From Sphingomonas taxi (lineage in GTDB: Bacteria; Pseudomonadota; Alphaproteobacteria; Sphingomonadales; Sphingomonadaceae): 64,000 nucleotides of DNA. The notes beneath the pieces were generated by a model, which was given only the letters and a program-made list of their open reading frames with translations, did not search any database and was not told where the DNA came from. Shown piece by piece: positions 49,853 to 58,983 of this stretch. A program made the translations under genes and the position numbers. The stretch lies in assembly GCA_003240625.1 (NCBI GenBank), contig QFMX01000003.1:124001-188000 (forward strand), read 5' to 3'. Every line of letters begins with the position of its first letter. The stretch's first letter is position 1.

Positions 49853-50662
49853 TCAGGCGTGCGCACCGCCGCCATATCGCTGGCGCGTGGTCGCAAGGGC
49901 ACGCCGAGCCTCCTCCATCGCCATCTCCTCGGTCCTGAAAAGGAGATGATCCATCACCGACGTCAGATGCGCACGCATCGCCGCACGTGCTCCCGCCGCG
50001 TCGCGCGCGCGCAACGCATCGACGATCGCAGCGTGTTCCGCCACGACCGGACGAACCTTGGCATCGCGCGCCTTGGCATGGAGAAGCGCGCATTCGGGCG
50101 ATGTCGAACGCAGATGCCACAGATCCTCGATCGTCCTGACGACACCCGCATTCCGGGTCGCCTTCGCGATCGCCATGTGAAAATCGCGATCGGCGACCTC
50201 GGTGACCTCGACGAGCAAATTCTCGGTGGTCATCGCCTCGACCAGGGCATCCAGGTGATCCACCTCGGCGTCGGTGATCTGCACCGCCGCCAGCGCCGCA
50301 GCTTCGCCCTCGAACATGATGCGCGCTTCGGTCAGTTCGAACGCGGTGATCGCGAAACCCGGTTCCTCACCCTGCCCCGGTAAGCGACAGACATACGCGC
50401 CCGAGCCGACACGGACTTCGATGAAACCCTGTACTTCCAAGGCGATAAGGGCCTCTCGCACCGCCGGTCGACTGGCGCCATAGTCGATCGCGAGTTCGCG
50501 CTCCGCCGGAAGCCGATCGCCGATGGCATAGGTGCCCGCGGCCAGTTCTTCGAACAGCCGACGCGCCAACCGCTGATAGAGACGATCCTTCGCTGGCGCT
50601 TCATACTTTCCAACACCGAACAACGCGTTGTGGGATTCGGGATTTACCACTGAACTTACCAA
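49853..50662 (-). CDS. GntR/FCD-family regulator (UxuR-like)
   Basis: Up to 269 residues if it starts at TTG 50662; GTG 50650 is an alternative and no ATG is available nearby. The wHTH reads LFEELAAGTYAIGDRLPAER then ELAIDYGASRPAVREALIAL; the FCD domain has DRDFHMAIAKATRN and VAEHAAIVDALRARD with the usual His residues. Lying between uxuA and the GH51-GH115 genes, it is the likely sensor of a uronate intermediate and controls at least uxuA. TTACCA occurs twice around its start (50644-50661 region, 12 bp apart), a possible autoregulatory site. Confidence 0.9.
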   Translation of the reverse strand: MVSSVVNPESHNALFGVGKYEAPAKDRLYQRLARRLFEELAAGTYAIGDRLPAERELAIDYGASRPAVREALIALEVQGFIEVRVGSGAYVCRLPGQGEEPGFAITAFELTEARIMFEGEAAALAAVQITDAEVDHLDALVEAMTTENLLVEVTEVADRDFHMAIAKATRNAGVVRTIEDLWHLRSTSPECALLHAKARDAKVRPVVAEHAAIVDALRARDAAGARAAMRAHLTSVMDHLLFRTEEMAMEEARRALATTRQRYGGGAHA

Positions 50663-50741
50663 TCTGATGCCTGACGGCGATCGTACAACGCCACCGGGTC
50701 GAGTGGAACGGTCACGTTTGAATAATCGATATGCCGCAGCA

Positions 50742-52304
50742 TCATTCGATCCCGACGACCGCGATCGACTTTGCGGGCATGTCGAAGACGATCCGCCCTG
50801 CCTCGACGCGCCCCGAGAACGACACCGGCTTGACCGCGTCCGGCGCGTCGAAGCTGTTGTGGCTGTCGATCTGGGGGGCGGTGAGCAGGCGACCCTGCGC
50901 CACGCCCGTCAGGTTGGTGCGGACGCGCACCGCGGTGTCCGGGCTGACATTGACCAAGGCGAGGTACAGCTTGCCGTCCTTGCCGCGCGCCGCTGAGGCG
51001 TCGATCGTCGGCATGCTCGCCTTGCCCCGCGTGTAGACCGGCCCCGCGACCAGCGCCGGGAACGGTGTCGCATCCATGAACGGCTGGTACATGTCGAACA
51101 CGTGATAGGTCGGCGTCAGCAGCATCTTCTGCTTGTCGGTCAGGATCATCGCCTGCAGCACGTTCACCATCTGCGCGATGTTGGCCATCCGCACGCGGGC
51201 GGTGTGGCGGTGGAAGATGTCGAGCGTGAGCGCGGCCACCATCGCATCGCGCAAAGAGTTCTGCTGGTAATGCGCGCCCTCGGGAGCCTCGGGCGGCTGG
51301 GTGTACCAACTGCCCCATTCGTCGACATAAAGCGCGATCTTCCGCTCGGGATCGGTGCGGTCCATGATCGCCTCGGTCCGCGATACGAGCGGCTCCATCC
51401 GCAGCGCGAGCGCGAGTTCGTTCGCCCAGCCGTCCTCGTCGAACCCGACCGCGGGGCCTTTCGCACCGTCGGGCATTGCGTAATAATGGAAACTGAGCGC
51501 CTGCGTCGCGCCCATATGCGCCATCATCGCGGTCGTGAACGCCTCGAAGTCGCCGCCGCCCTGGACGCTGGCGCCGCTCGCCACCTTGACCATCGGATAG
51601 CCGCTCGGCGCGCGCGCGAAGATCGCATAGCGCGCGTTGACGTCGGCCGCGTAATCAGGCCGCATCTCGCCGCCGCAGCCCCAGGTCTCGTTGCCGATAC
51701 CGAAGAACGGCACGCGCCACGCCTTGTCGCGGCCGTTGGACTTGCGCTGTTGCAACAGCGTCGATTCCGGCTGGTCGGACGTCATGTATTCGATCCACTG
51801 CGCCATATCGCGCGGCGTCATCGATCCGACATTGCCGGAGACGTAAGCGTCCGCGCCGATCAGTTCGGCGAAGTCGAGAAACTCGTGCGTGCCGAACTGG
51901 TTGGTGTCGATCGTGTTCGGCCAGTTCATCGTCACGCGGGTCGGTCGCTTCGCGCGCGGGCCGACCCCATCGCGCCAGTCGTAGATCTCGCTGAAGCAGC
52001 CGCCGGGCCAGCGGATCACGGGGACGTGGATATGGCGCAATGCCTCGACCACGTCGCGACGATAGCCGCGGATGTTCGGGATCGTGCTCTTCTCGCCGAC
52101 CCAGATGCCTTCGTAGATGCCGCGTCCGAGATGCTCGGCGAACTGGCCGTAGATGTGCCTGGCGATGACCGGGCCGGGCGCTTCGAGATTGACGACCACG
52201 TCGGCGGAGACGGGCGCGACCTGCTGTCCGGCCGCACGGTCGTTATCCGAGGGCAGAGCTACCGCGACCAGGACGCCGACGAGCGCAAGGCATGCCCGCA
52301 TCAT
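50742..52304 (-). CDS. Family GH51 alpha-L-arabinofuranosidase, exported
   Basis: 520 residues with an N-terminal signal (ACLALVGVLVAVALPS). HIYGQFAEHLGRGIYEGIWV is the GH51 opening, RWPGGCFSEIYDWRDGVGP follows, the acid/base is in FFGIGNETWGCGG (about residue 203), and the nucleophile Glu is in LYVDEWGSWY (about 326). A C-terminal beta-sandwich ends the chain. It removes arabinofuranose from arabinoxylan. Most GH51 enzymes are cytoplasmic, so the signal peptide is notable. Its start overlaps GH115 (ATGA), fitting joint debranching of glucuronoarabinoxylan. Confidence 0.94.
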   Translation of the reverse strand: MMRACLALVGVLVAVALPSDNDRAAGQQVAPVSADVVVNLEAPGPVIARHIYGQFAEHLGRGIYEGIWVGEKSTIPNIRGYRRDVVEALRHIHVPVIRWPGGCFSEIYDWRDGVGPRAKRPTRVTMNWPNTIDTNQFGTHEFLDFAELIGADAYVSGNVGSMTPRDMAQWIEYMTSDQPESTLLQQRKSNGRDKAWRVPFFGIGNETWGCGGEMRPDYAADVNARYAIFARAPSGYPMVKVASGASVQGGGDFEAFTTAMMAHMGATQALSFHYYAMPDGAKGPAVGFDEDGWANELALALRMEPLVSRTEAIMDRTDPERKIALYVDEWGSWYTQPPEAPEGAHYQQNSLRDAMVAALTLDIFHRHTARVRMANIAQMVNVLQAMILTDKQKMLLTPTYHVFDMYQPFMDATPFPALVAGPVYTRGKASMPTIDASAARGKDGKLYLALVNVSPDTAVRVRTNLTGVAQGRLLTAPQIDSHNSFDAPDAVKPVSFSGRVEAGRIVFDMPAKSIAVVGIE

Positions 52305-55252
52305 GACCGGACGATCGCCCAGGGCGCTACCGGTTGGCCCGGTTTTGTCGGACGTGCGTCCAGTATCGGTGGCCCGAAATACGACATCTTGGGGTCCTCG
52401 TTGGAAATCGCGATAGTCTGGAGCACCATCGTCGGGTCGATCATGCCGATCGTCAGCATGTGGCGGCCGGGCTGCTTGGCGTCGATCGTGAACGTCATCG
52501 TCCGTGCATTATCGGCCGTGTTGACCGCGTGCTTTTCGCCCAGGAAATCCTGCGCCGGACCGTCTTCGGGCGTGAAGACCGTGCCGATCTCGGGCGGCTG
52601 ATCGTCTAGCCAGACGGCAACGCTCAGCTTGCGGCCGGGAATGACCTCCAGCGTCGGGCCGGTGACCAGATCAACGCGGTATCGACCCGCCGCCGCCAGG
52701 AAAATCGGATATTCGAGGCGCGGCGCGCGCGTCGGATCGGGGAAGGACTGCGCGTCGACCGGGAAGATCGACATCGCCGCCTCGACGCGTCCGAAATCGG
52801 GGATCGTGTCCCACTTCACGCCGCCGACCGGGACCGATCGCGTAAAGCCGGTGACCGGCACCGCAAACGCACCGGCAAGCCCGCCGAACGCACCGCGCGC
52901 GTCCTTCTCCTGTTGCGGTGTCGCGCGAACCGCGTCCAGCCGCACAGTGATCGTCGTGTCGCCCTTGACCGCGATCGTCGCCTTGGACTTCCCCGCCGGC
53001 GCCTTCGCCCAGTCGACATCGATCCAGAACCGCCGGTCGCGCGCCGATGTGCTGAACGCCTTGCCTTCGCGGATCGTCACCCAGGGCTGGTCCGCGGTCA
53101 CCGTGACCGGTGCGTCGGCCAGCCCGCGCGGGAACACGTCGAGGTAAGTCGGCCGCCGTGTGATGCTGTCGAGCGTCGGCAGGGCCGGAGGCAGATAATA
53201 GCCCGGCCACCCGCGGCTGTCCCCGTCGACGCTGACACCGAAGCCGGTCACGCCATCGAGATCGAGATCGGCGACCGCCGGCATGATGTCGGCCTCCGGC
53301 GGATACCAGTCGAAATAGCCGATGTGCGTCTGGTCCATCATATGGTTCCATTTACCGCCGGCCATGACGTGGTTGTACGTATCGCGGAGTTCGTGGTCGT
53401 ATTTGAAACGCCGCCGGACCTCGTCCGCCTCGGCCCTGGTGCTCGCGCGCGCCTGCTCGGCAAACCGGGCGTTGCGCGCGGCGGCGGCATACATCAGCAT
53501 CAGGTTGGCGCAGGCACGCACCGGGTACAGCACGAGTTGGTAGAACGCATCGCGCTGGTCGGGACGCAGCGCGGCATCGACCGCATCGGCGCGCCGGACG
53601 AGGTCGCTCCACGCCTCGCACATCCGCTCCGCCTCGCGGTAATTCTCAAGGCTGAACGTGTCGGGCCGAAGCTGCTCGGGTTTGCGCATCCCGTTGTACT
53701 TCGCATAACGCGCGGCGAGGAAGGCGATCTCCTCGGCATGCTCGGCTCCGAACTGGCGTTCGGCCCAGGCACGCGTCCAGTCGGCGATCTTGTCCTTCGC
53801 GACATCGGCGGGATTCCACGCCATCGCGAGGAAGAACTCGATCGGCAGTTCGAGCGGCTTCAGGTCGCCGACATTGGCGATCCACATCTCGTTCGCGCCA
53901 TATTGGTTGGCGAGGTTCATCTGCTCCCAGATTTTGGGCAGCGGGTTCGAATTGATCCACTGATAGGCGAACGGGCCGCCGTGCATGTCCATGTGGAAAT
54001 ACACGCCGAAACCGCCCTTGCGGCCACGCTCGCCCGCGGTCGGCAGGCGGCGCAGATTGCCGACATTGTCGTCCGCCAGCATCAGCGTCACGTCGTCGGG
54101 GATCTTCAGCCCGGCGTCGTAATATTTATAAACTTCGGTGAACAGCACCCACACCTGTGGCACCTGTTCGGCGTGCTTGCGCATCCCCTCCGCGATGATC
54201 CGGCGCTGGTCGGTGATTATGCCTTCGAGCAGTTTGACGTCGGACTGGATATCGCCGGTGCTCTCCAGCGCGACATCGCCGTCGCCGCGCATCCCGATCG
54301 TGACGACGACTTCATTGTCGCGGTTGCGGACGATCCCCTCGCGGAAGAATTTCGCGACCGCCGGCCCGTTGGTCGCATAGTTCCACGCGCCGTTGCCATA
54401 GTCCTTACGGTTGTCGGTCCACTCCTTGTGCGCGCGCATCATCGGTTCGTGATGCGACGTGCCCATCACGATGCCGTATTCCTCCGCAAGCGGCGCGTTG
54501 GCCGGATCGTCGATCGCGAACGCGTTGTTCCACATCGCCGGCCACAGGTAATTGGCACGCAGCCGCAGCAGCAGTTCGAACAGCTTGCCGTAGAACTGGG
54601 CGTTCATCCCGCCGAACTTCTCGGTGGTCCAGCCCGACAGGCACGGTGCTTCGTCGTTTAGGAATATGCCGCGATACTTCACCGCGGGCGATCCCTGGAC
54701 ATACCGGCCATGCGCGACGCTCAAATGCGCCTGACGGATCACGGGCACGTCCGCCCACCAATACCAGGGCGACACGCCGATCATCCGCGACAGGTCGTAC
54801 GCGCCGTAGATCGCGCCGCGCTTGTCGCTGCCGACGATCACCAGCGCTTCGGTGACGCCCGGCAGCGGGTTGGCGATCGTCTCGACGACGAACGACTCCC
54901 ATTTGCCGCGAATGCCGACGACGTCGAGTTTGCCGCTCGCGATCAACCGGTCGATCAGCGGGCTATGGCCGATCGACCCGACCAGAATGATGGTCGTAGG
55001 TAGACGCGTACGGTCGCCGACGACCTGTGCCGCAGTGCCGGTCACGCGACCGATATCCGCGGCCAGATCACCCGCGGCCCGACGGACGCCGGGGAGGTCG
55101 TCCGCATCGACGAACACGGGCACCACGCCGCCGTCTCGCGTGATATCGAACCCGCGCTTACGCCGGTCGAACCGCACCGCGGCGGCCAAGGGTGAGGCCA
55201 GCAACCCTGCGGCCACCGCGCCGCCCATCATGTTACGGCGCGTGATCATCAT
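52301..55252 (-). CDS. Family GH115 xylan alpha-1,2-glucuronidase, Tat-exported
   Basis: 983 residues from ATG 55252, with GGAGA upstream; the open frame beyond is a shadow of the receptor gene. ITRRNMMGGAVAAGLLASPLAAA is a twin-arginine signal. GH115 blocks are IIGxx-like GAYDLSRMIGVSPWYWWADV, KYRGIFLNDEAPCLSGW, LRANYLWPAMWNNAFAIDDP, GIVMGTSHHEPMMRAHKEW and MLADDNVGNLRRLPTAGERG. C-terminal beta-sandwich domains carry ATIAVKGDTTITV and MLTIGMIDPTMVLQT. It removes (methyl)glucuronic acid from internal xylose residues of xylan. It is ATGA-coupled to GH51 and follows the TonB receptor. Confidence 0.94.
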   Translation of the reverse strand: MMITRRNMMGGAVAAGLLASPLAAAVRFDRRKRGFDITRDGGVVPVFVDADDLPGVRRAAGDLAADIGRVTGTAAQVVGDRTRLPTTIILVGSIGHSPLIDRLIASGKLDVVGIRGKWESFVVETIANPLPGVTEALVIVGSDKRGAIYGAYDLSRMIGVSPWYWWADVPVIRQAHLSVAHGRYVQGSPAVKYRGIFLNDEAPCLSGWTTEKFGGMNAQFYGKLFELLLRLRANYLWPAMWNNAFAIDDPANAPLAEEYGIVMGTSHHEPMMRAHKEWTDNRKDYGNGAWNYATNGPAVAKFFREGIVRNRDNEVVVTIGMRGDGDVALESTGDIQSDVKLLEGIITDQRRIIAEGMRKHAEQVPQVWVLFTEVYKYYDAGLKIPDDVTLMLADDNVGNLRRLPTAGERGRKGGFGVYFHMDMHGGPFAYQWINSNPLPKIWEQMNLANQYGANEMWIANVGDLKPLELPIEFFLAMAWNPADVAKDKIADWTRAWAERQFGAEHAEEIAFLAARYAKYNGMRKPEQLRPDTFSLENYREAERMCEAWSDLVRRADAVDAALRPDQRDAFYQLVLYPVRACANLMLMYAAAARNARFAEQARASTRAEADEVRRRFKYDHELRDTYNHVMAGGKWNHMMDQTHIGYFDWYPPEADIMPAVADLDLDGVTGFGVSVDGDSRGWPGYYLPPALPTLDSITRRPTYLDVFPRGLADAPVTVTADQPWVTIREGKAFSTSARDRRFWIDVDWAKAPAGKSKATIAVKGDTTITVRLDAVRATPQQEKDARGAFGGLAGAFAVPVTGFTRSVPVGGVKWDTIPDFGRVEAAMSIFPVDAQSFPDPTRAPRLEYPIFLAAAGRYRVDLVTGPTLEVIPGRKLSVAVWLDDQPPEIGTVFTPEDGPAQDFLGEKHAVNTADNARTMTFTIDAKQPGRHMLTIGMIDPTMVLQTIAISNEDPKMSYFGPPILDARPTKPGQPVAPWAIVRS

Positions 55253-55308
55253 TTCGTCTCCACGATCGTGGAGCGGGGTGGCCGTATCGGGACCACCCCG
55301 CGTGCTTA

Positions 55309-58300
55309 CTAGAACGTCCCGCGCAGACCGATCAGGAACTGGCGACCGGGCTTGTACTGCGTGAAGGTCGCGTTCTCGAACTGGAAGTACGACCGCAGCG
55401 TCGCATCGGTAAAGTTCGCGACGTTGATCGTCAGCTGCGGTGCACCCGCAAGACCGAAGATCTTGTCCAGATCGAACGACGACGAGAAGTCGTACGTCGT
55501 ATAATCCGTGCCGAACAACGCCGCCGCCGGAATGCCGTTCTGTGCCGCGCCGCTGTTCTGCGAACCCTCGCGCGACGTCGTCGACACGCGCAGCATCACG
55601 CCGTTCTTCTCGTAATAGCCCGTGATGTTGTAGGTGAACGGTGCCACGCCGAACGCCTGGGCCGGCCCATCGCTGCGCTGATCGACGACCGTCGCGTTGG
55701 CGTTGAAGCCGAAGCCGGTGACGCCGATGTGCTTGGTGATGAAGTCGAGCGGCTGGACCCACTGGAATTCGAGGCCGTTGATCGTCAGCTTGTTGGGCAC
55801 GTTGACCTGCGACGTGACCTGCACCTGCGCGGCGCTGGGGCCGCCACGCGAGTTCAGTGCGATCTGCTGTGTGGGGTTCAGCGTATCGTACGTGATGCCA
55901 TATTGCGCCAGATCGCCGAACGGCACCGTGCTGATGAAGGTGTTGGTGAAGCCCTCGATCGACTTGCGGAAGGCGTTGAAGCTGACCACGCCCTCGCGGC
56001 CGGTATAATATTCGAAGCCCAGATCGAGGTTGGTCGAGAGATAGGGCTTCAGCGCGGGGTTGCCGATCGTCGCCTGATCCGCCGAGGGTGCGCCGAAATT
56101 GACGCCCGGCAGCTGCGCGGACGGATCGGGGCGGGTCATCGTCCGCGAACCGGCCACGCGGACGACGGCATGCTCGCTGACGTCGTAGGCGAAAGTCGCC
56201 GCTGGCAGCCACTTCGAATAGACGTTGCGCGTCGAGACGTTGCTGACGATGTTTTCGTAGCGGCTGCCGTCCGGCAGTGCGGCGCCGGTCGACGTCGTGT
56301 TGCGCGGATCGGGCAGCGACACGCGCCCGGTTATTGTCTGGATCGTGTTCACATAGCGCACGCCGACGTTGAACCGCAGCATGTTGCCGCCCAGTTCCTG
56401 CTCGCCGTTCACCGTCGCGAATGCCGATTTGACGACTTCGCGGATCGCACCGCCGCTGGCACCGGTGTTGGCAGCACCGGTTTCCGGGGCGTTGTCGTGA
56501 TAGAAATCATAGTTGCTGGCGGCCGCGAACCTCGGCCAGTCGACCGTCACGAACCCTGCCGGACCGGGCGTCAGATAGGTCGGCGCCGCCGAATTCGGGA
56601 TCAGCGACCCCCCATAGCTCACCGGCCCCGTCATGCCCGCGGTCGATCCGGTGCCATAGCCCGGGTAACTCGGATAGCCGGCCGGTATCGTGCCCGGCGC
56701 GTTCAGGCCTTCGCAGGGCGGCTGCGAGTTGGGCGAACTGACGAAAGCGCTCGGGTTGTTGCCGCAGACCGCATTCTGCCACGCCTGGCTGTTGTCGTAG
56801 CCGCGGATCCGACGGAACACGTCGTCGAATGCGCCGCCGACCTTCAGGTTGAGCGCCTTGCTCCCCCAGGTGAGATCGCCACGCGCCCCCTTGCTCTTGT
56901 TGAGCCGGCGTTCGTCGGAGATGTTGACGCGGCTGCCGGCGTTCCAGCCGAAATTGGCCGGATCGTTGAGATCGAGCCCGCTGACGATGCTCGGGATGCC
57001 GCCGTCATTGGTGTAGGTCACGGTGTTGCCGACACCCAGCGGGGTCGTCATGCCGACCGACGGGCTTTCGCGGTGGAAGGTCGAACGCGCGTAATTGGCC
57101 TGGAGGTTGAGCTTCAGCGTGTCCGAAATCTCCCATTCGCCGCCGGGATTGATGCTGAAGAGCTTCGTCGTCTCGGTATAGGGGCGGAATTCGTTGAAGA
57201 ACTGCGCGTTGGCGAAGGTGCCGCCGGTGACGACGCAGCCGACCGTGCAATCCGCCTTGTCGAACGTCAGGTTCGTCGGAATGATCGCGCCGTTGCGGAC
57301 GATCCACGCCATGTTCTCGCGGATCAGTTCGTTCTTCTTATAGCCGTACAGCCCATCGATGTAGAAATGCAGCGTGTCGGTCGGCTGCCATTCCGCGCTC
57401 ATGATCGCATTGATGCGATCGCGTGGACCGCGGATGCTGGTCGAGCGCCCAAGCCGTGGCAGCAGCGCGTTGTCGATCTGCTGGATCGTCGCACCGGGGT
57501 TGTTGGCGAGCAGGAACGCGCTGTCGATCGGCGTGCCGGCGACCAGACCCGCGCCCGCGCCGACAGGTACCGTCGCGGGGATCGTCCAGTTGCCGCCGGC
57601 GGTCGAATTGCAGCCCGTCGCCGCACCGCACTGCGCTGCGGTCAGCGCCGGATTGGTATAGCCGATCGTCTCGAAGCCGCGCGTGTCGGTGAACAGACGC
57701 TGCGCCGACACGCCGGCAAGGATACCGAACGTATCGTTGCGCCAGCTGCCGATCAGCGAGCCACGCGCGCCGATCCGGTCTTCGGGCGACTGCTTGGTAC
57801 CCTGCACGTTATAGGCGAGGAACGAGGTCGCACGATCGAACGGCCGCGCCGACCGCAGATCGATGTTACCGGCCGCGCCACCTTCGAGAAGGTCCGCGGT
57901 ATAGCTCTTGTTGACGGTCAGCTTGGTGAACAGGTCGGTCGGGAAGAAGCTCAGATCGACCGAGCGATCGGTGCCCTGCGCGTCGGTCGCGCCCGACGAC
58001 GCCACCGCGATCGTCGCGCCGTTGAGCGTCACGTTGGTGAAGTTCGAGCCGAGCCCGCGGATCGCGACGTTCGTGCCCTCACCCGTCACGTCGCGCGTGA
58101 TCGTGATGCCTGGAATACGGTTGAAGGACTCCGCGATGTTCGTATCGGGGAACTTGCCGATATCCTCTGCGAAGATCGAGTCGGTGAACCCGGTCGCCGC
58201 GCGCTTCGCATTGGTCGACTTGGCAAGACTGGAGCGGTAGCCGGTCACGACGATGTCGGCACTGTCCGTCGCGTCGACCGTACCCGGAACCTGATCGGAA

Positions 58301-58521
58301 CTGGGCAGGCTCGCGGCGGGCGGCGCCGCGGTTGTGGCAGGCGCCGTGGGGGCGGCAGGTTCCACTGTGGCAGGCGCGGCATCTTGCGCCACGGGCGGCG
58401 ACGGATCCTGCGTCGGCGGTATGGTCTGCGCCGTCGCGATGGTCGCACACAGCGCGGCCATCGTCGTCGCACACAACAGGCCGGCGCGCGTCAAACGAGG
58501 TACCGTTTTATAGGGTGTCAT
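55309..58521 (-). CDS. TonB-dependent receptor (xylan-oligosaccharide type)
   Basis: 1070 residues from ATG 58521, which has AGAGGATC upstream. Signal peptide MAALCATIATAQ; a Pro/Ala/Thr-rich linker (about 33-85); TonB box DIVVTG (89-94); plug with IGKFPDTNIAESFNRIPGIT and VAIRGLGSNFTNVTLNG; 22-strand-type barrel ending IGLRGTF. No STN domain, so it is not a sigma-regulator-type receptor. Adjacent GH115 and GH51 point to glucuronoarabinoxylan oligosaccharides as ligand. It is only distantly like the receptor at 13682, suggesting separate substrates. Confidence 0.93.
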   Translation of the reverse strand: MTPYKTVPRLTRAGLLCATTMAALCATIATAQTIPPTQDPSPPVAQDAAPATVEPAAPTAPATTAAPPAASLPSSDQVPGTVDATDSADIVVTGYRSSLAKSTNAKRAATGFTDSIFAEDIGKFPDTNIAESFNRIPGITITRDVTGEGTNVAIRGLGSNFTNVTLNGATIAVASSGATDAQGTDRSVDLSFFPTDLFTKLTVNKSYTADLLEGGAAGNIDLRSARPFDRATSFLAYNVQGTKQSPEDRIGARGSLIGSWRNDTFGILAGVSAQRLFTDTRGFETIGYTNPALTAAQCGAATGCNSTAGGNWTIPATVPVGAGAGLVAGTPIDSAFLLANNPGATIQQIDNALLPRLGRSTSIRGPRDRINAIMSAEWQPTDTLHFYIDGLYGYKKNELIRENMAWIVRNGAIIPTNLTFDKADCTVGCVVTGGTFANAQFFNEFRPYTETTKLFSINPGGEWEISDTLKLNLQANYARSTFHRESPSVGMTTPLGVGNTVTYTNDGGIPSIVSGLDLNDPANFGWNAGSRVNISDERRLNKSKGARGDLTWGSKALNLKVGGAFDDVFRRIRGYDNSQAWQNAVCGNNPSAFVSSPNSQPPCEGLNAPGTIPAGYPSYPGYGTGSTAGMTGPVSYGGSLIPNSAAPTYLTPGPAGFVTVDWPRFAAASNYDFYHDNAPETGAANTGASGGAIREVVKSAFATVNGEQELGGNMLRFNVGVRYVNTIQTITGRVSLPDPRNTTSTGAALPDGSRYENIVSNVSTRNVYSKWLPAATFAYDVSEHAVVRVAGSRTMTRPDPSAQLPGVNFGAPSADQATIGNPALKPYLSTNLDLGFEYYTGREGVVSFNAFRKSIEGFTNTFISTVPFGDLAQYGITYDTLNPTQQIALNSRGGPSAAQVQVTSQVNVPNKLTINGLEFQWVQPLDFITKHIGVTGFGFNANATVVDQRSDGPAQAFGVAPFTYNITGYYEKNGVMLRVSTTSREGSQNSGAAQNGIPAAALFGTDYTTYDFSSSFDLDKIFGLAGAPQLTINVANFTDATLRSYFQFENATFTQYKPGRQFLIGLRGTF

Positions 58522-58700
58522 GGTCAGGATCCTCTCTGGAACCTCGCCGTCGTTGCGGCGAGACGCAGTATTTTTATGGTTATCGAAATGCTCGGGACGT
58601 GACGGCACCCGGAGAATGCGGCGCATGATCCGGTATCTGAGCTGAATTTGGATAGTGCCTGATCACCCTACTCCCGATCACGTCTGTCTAAGCAGCTCGT

Positions 58701-58738
58701 TGATAGCGGTACCTTACGGTCGTTGGTCAACGAGTCAA
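58701..58738 (-). promoter_or_regulatory. Candidate promoter and LacI-type operator of the second TonB receptor
   Basis: On the minus strand, TTGACT (58733-58738) and TAAGGT (58711-58716) are separated by 16 bp. GATAGCGGTACC (58702-58713, plus-strand reading) overlaps the -10. The same arrangement, with a 16-bp spacer and an overlapping operator, occurs at the first receptor, and the operator nearly repeats the one at 35251-35262. It is about 180 bp upstream of the receptor ATG. Confidence 0.45.
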
Positions 58739-58935
58739 GGTGGTTCGGTTAGGCCAATTTTCGGCAGGCTAGCCTAGTAAGGCAGACAAATTGCCGTGGG
58801 GTAGCGATATCTTGAAGCTGATCTAGATGACCAATTGAAGCGGCTGAGGTTCGGTAGATCGGCGCGACGAAGCTAGCACTGATGGCCAATCGTCGCGGTT
58901 ATCATTGCGCGCCATGCGATAGACGGACCTGGGCC

Positions 58936-58970
58936 GAGCGCCGCGACCCTCGGTTCGGTGCGCGGCGCTC
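58936..58970. terminator. Hairpin downstream of the EthD-like gene
   Basis: GAGCGCCGCG and CGCGGCGCTC form a perfect 10-bp stem with a 15-base loop, starting 13 bases after the stop of the minus-strand EthD-like gene. There is no T-run, so it may be a terminator or an mRNA-stabilising hairpin. Confidence 0.45.
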
Positions 58971-58983
58971 GACCGAACGTCTC

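Larger units (their letters stand above)
58522..58983. other. Intergenic region upstream of the second TonB receptor
   Basis: A 462-bp stretch. It holds the receptor's leader, the candidate promoter/operator at 58701-58738 and a hairpin at 58936-58970. The part from about 58740 to 58930 shows no recognisable gene or motif. Confidence 0.6.

Noticed and set aside
55253..56212. Extension of the GH115 frame upstream
   Set aside because: It is antiparallel in reading frame to real receptor coding sequence and lacks sense; the Tat signal begins at 55252.
55729..58602. A 957-codon open frame antisense to the second TonB receptor
   Set aside because: Composition is Arg/Ala/Asp-rich and repetitive, and the minus strand holds a complete receptor with signal peptide, TonB box and terminal Phe.
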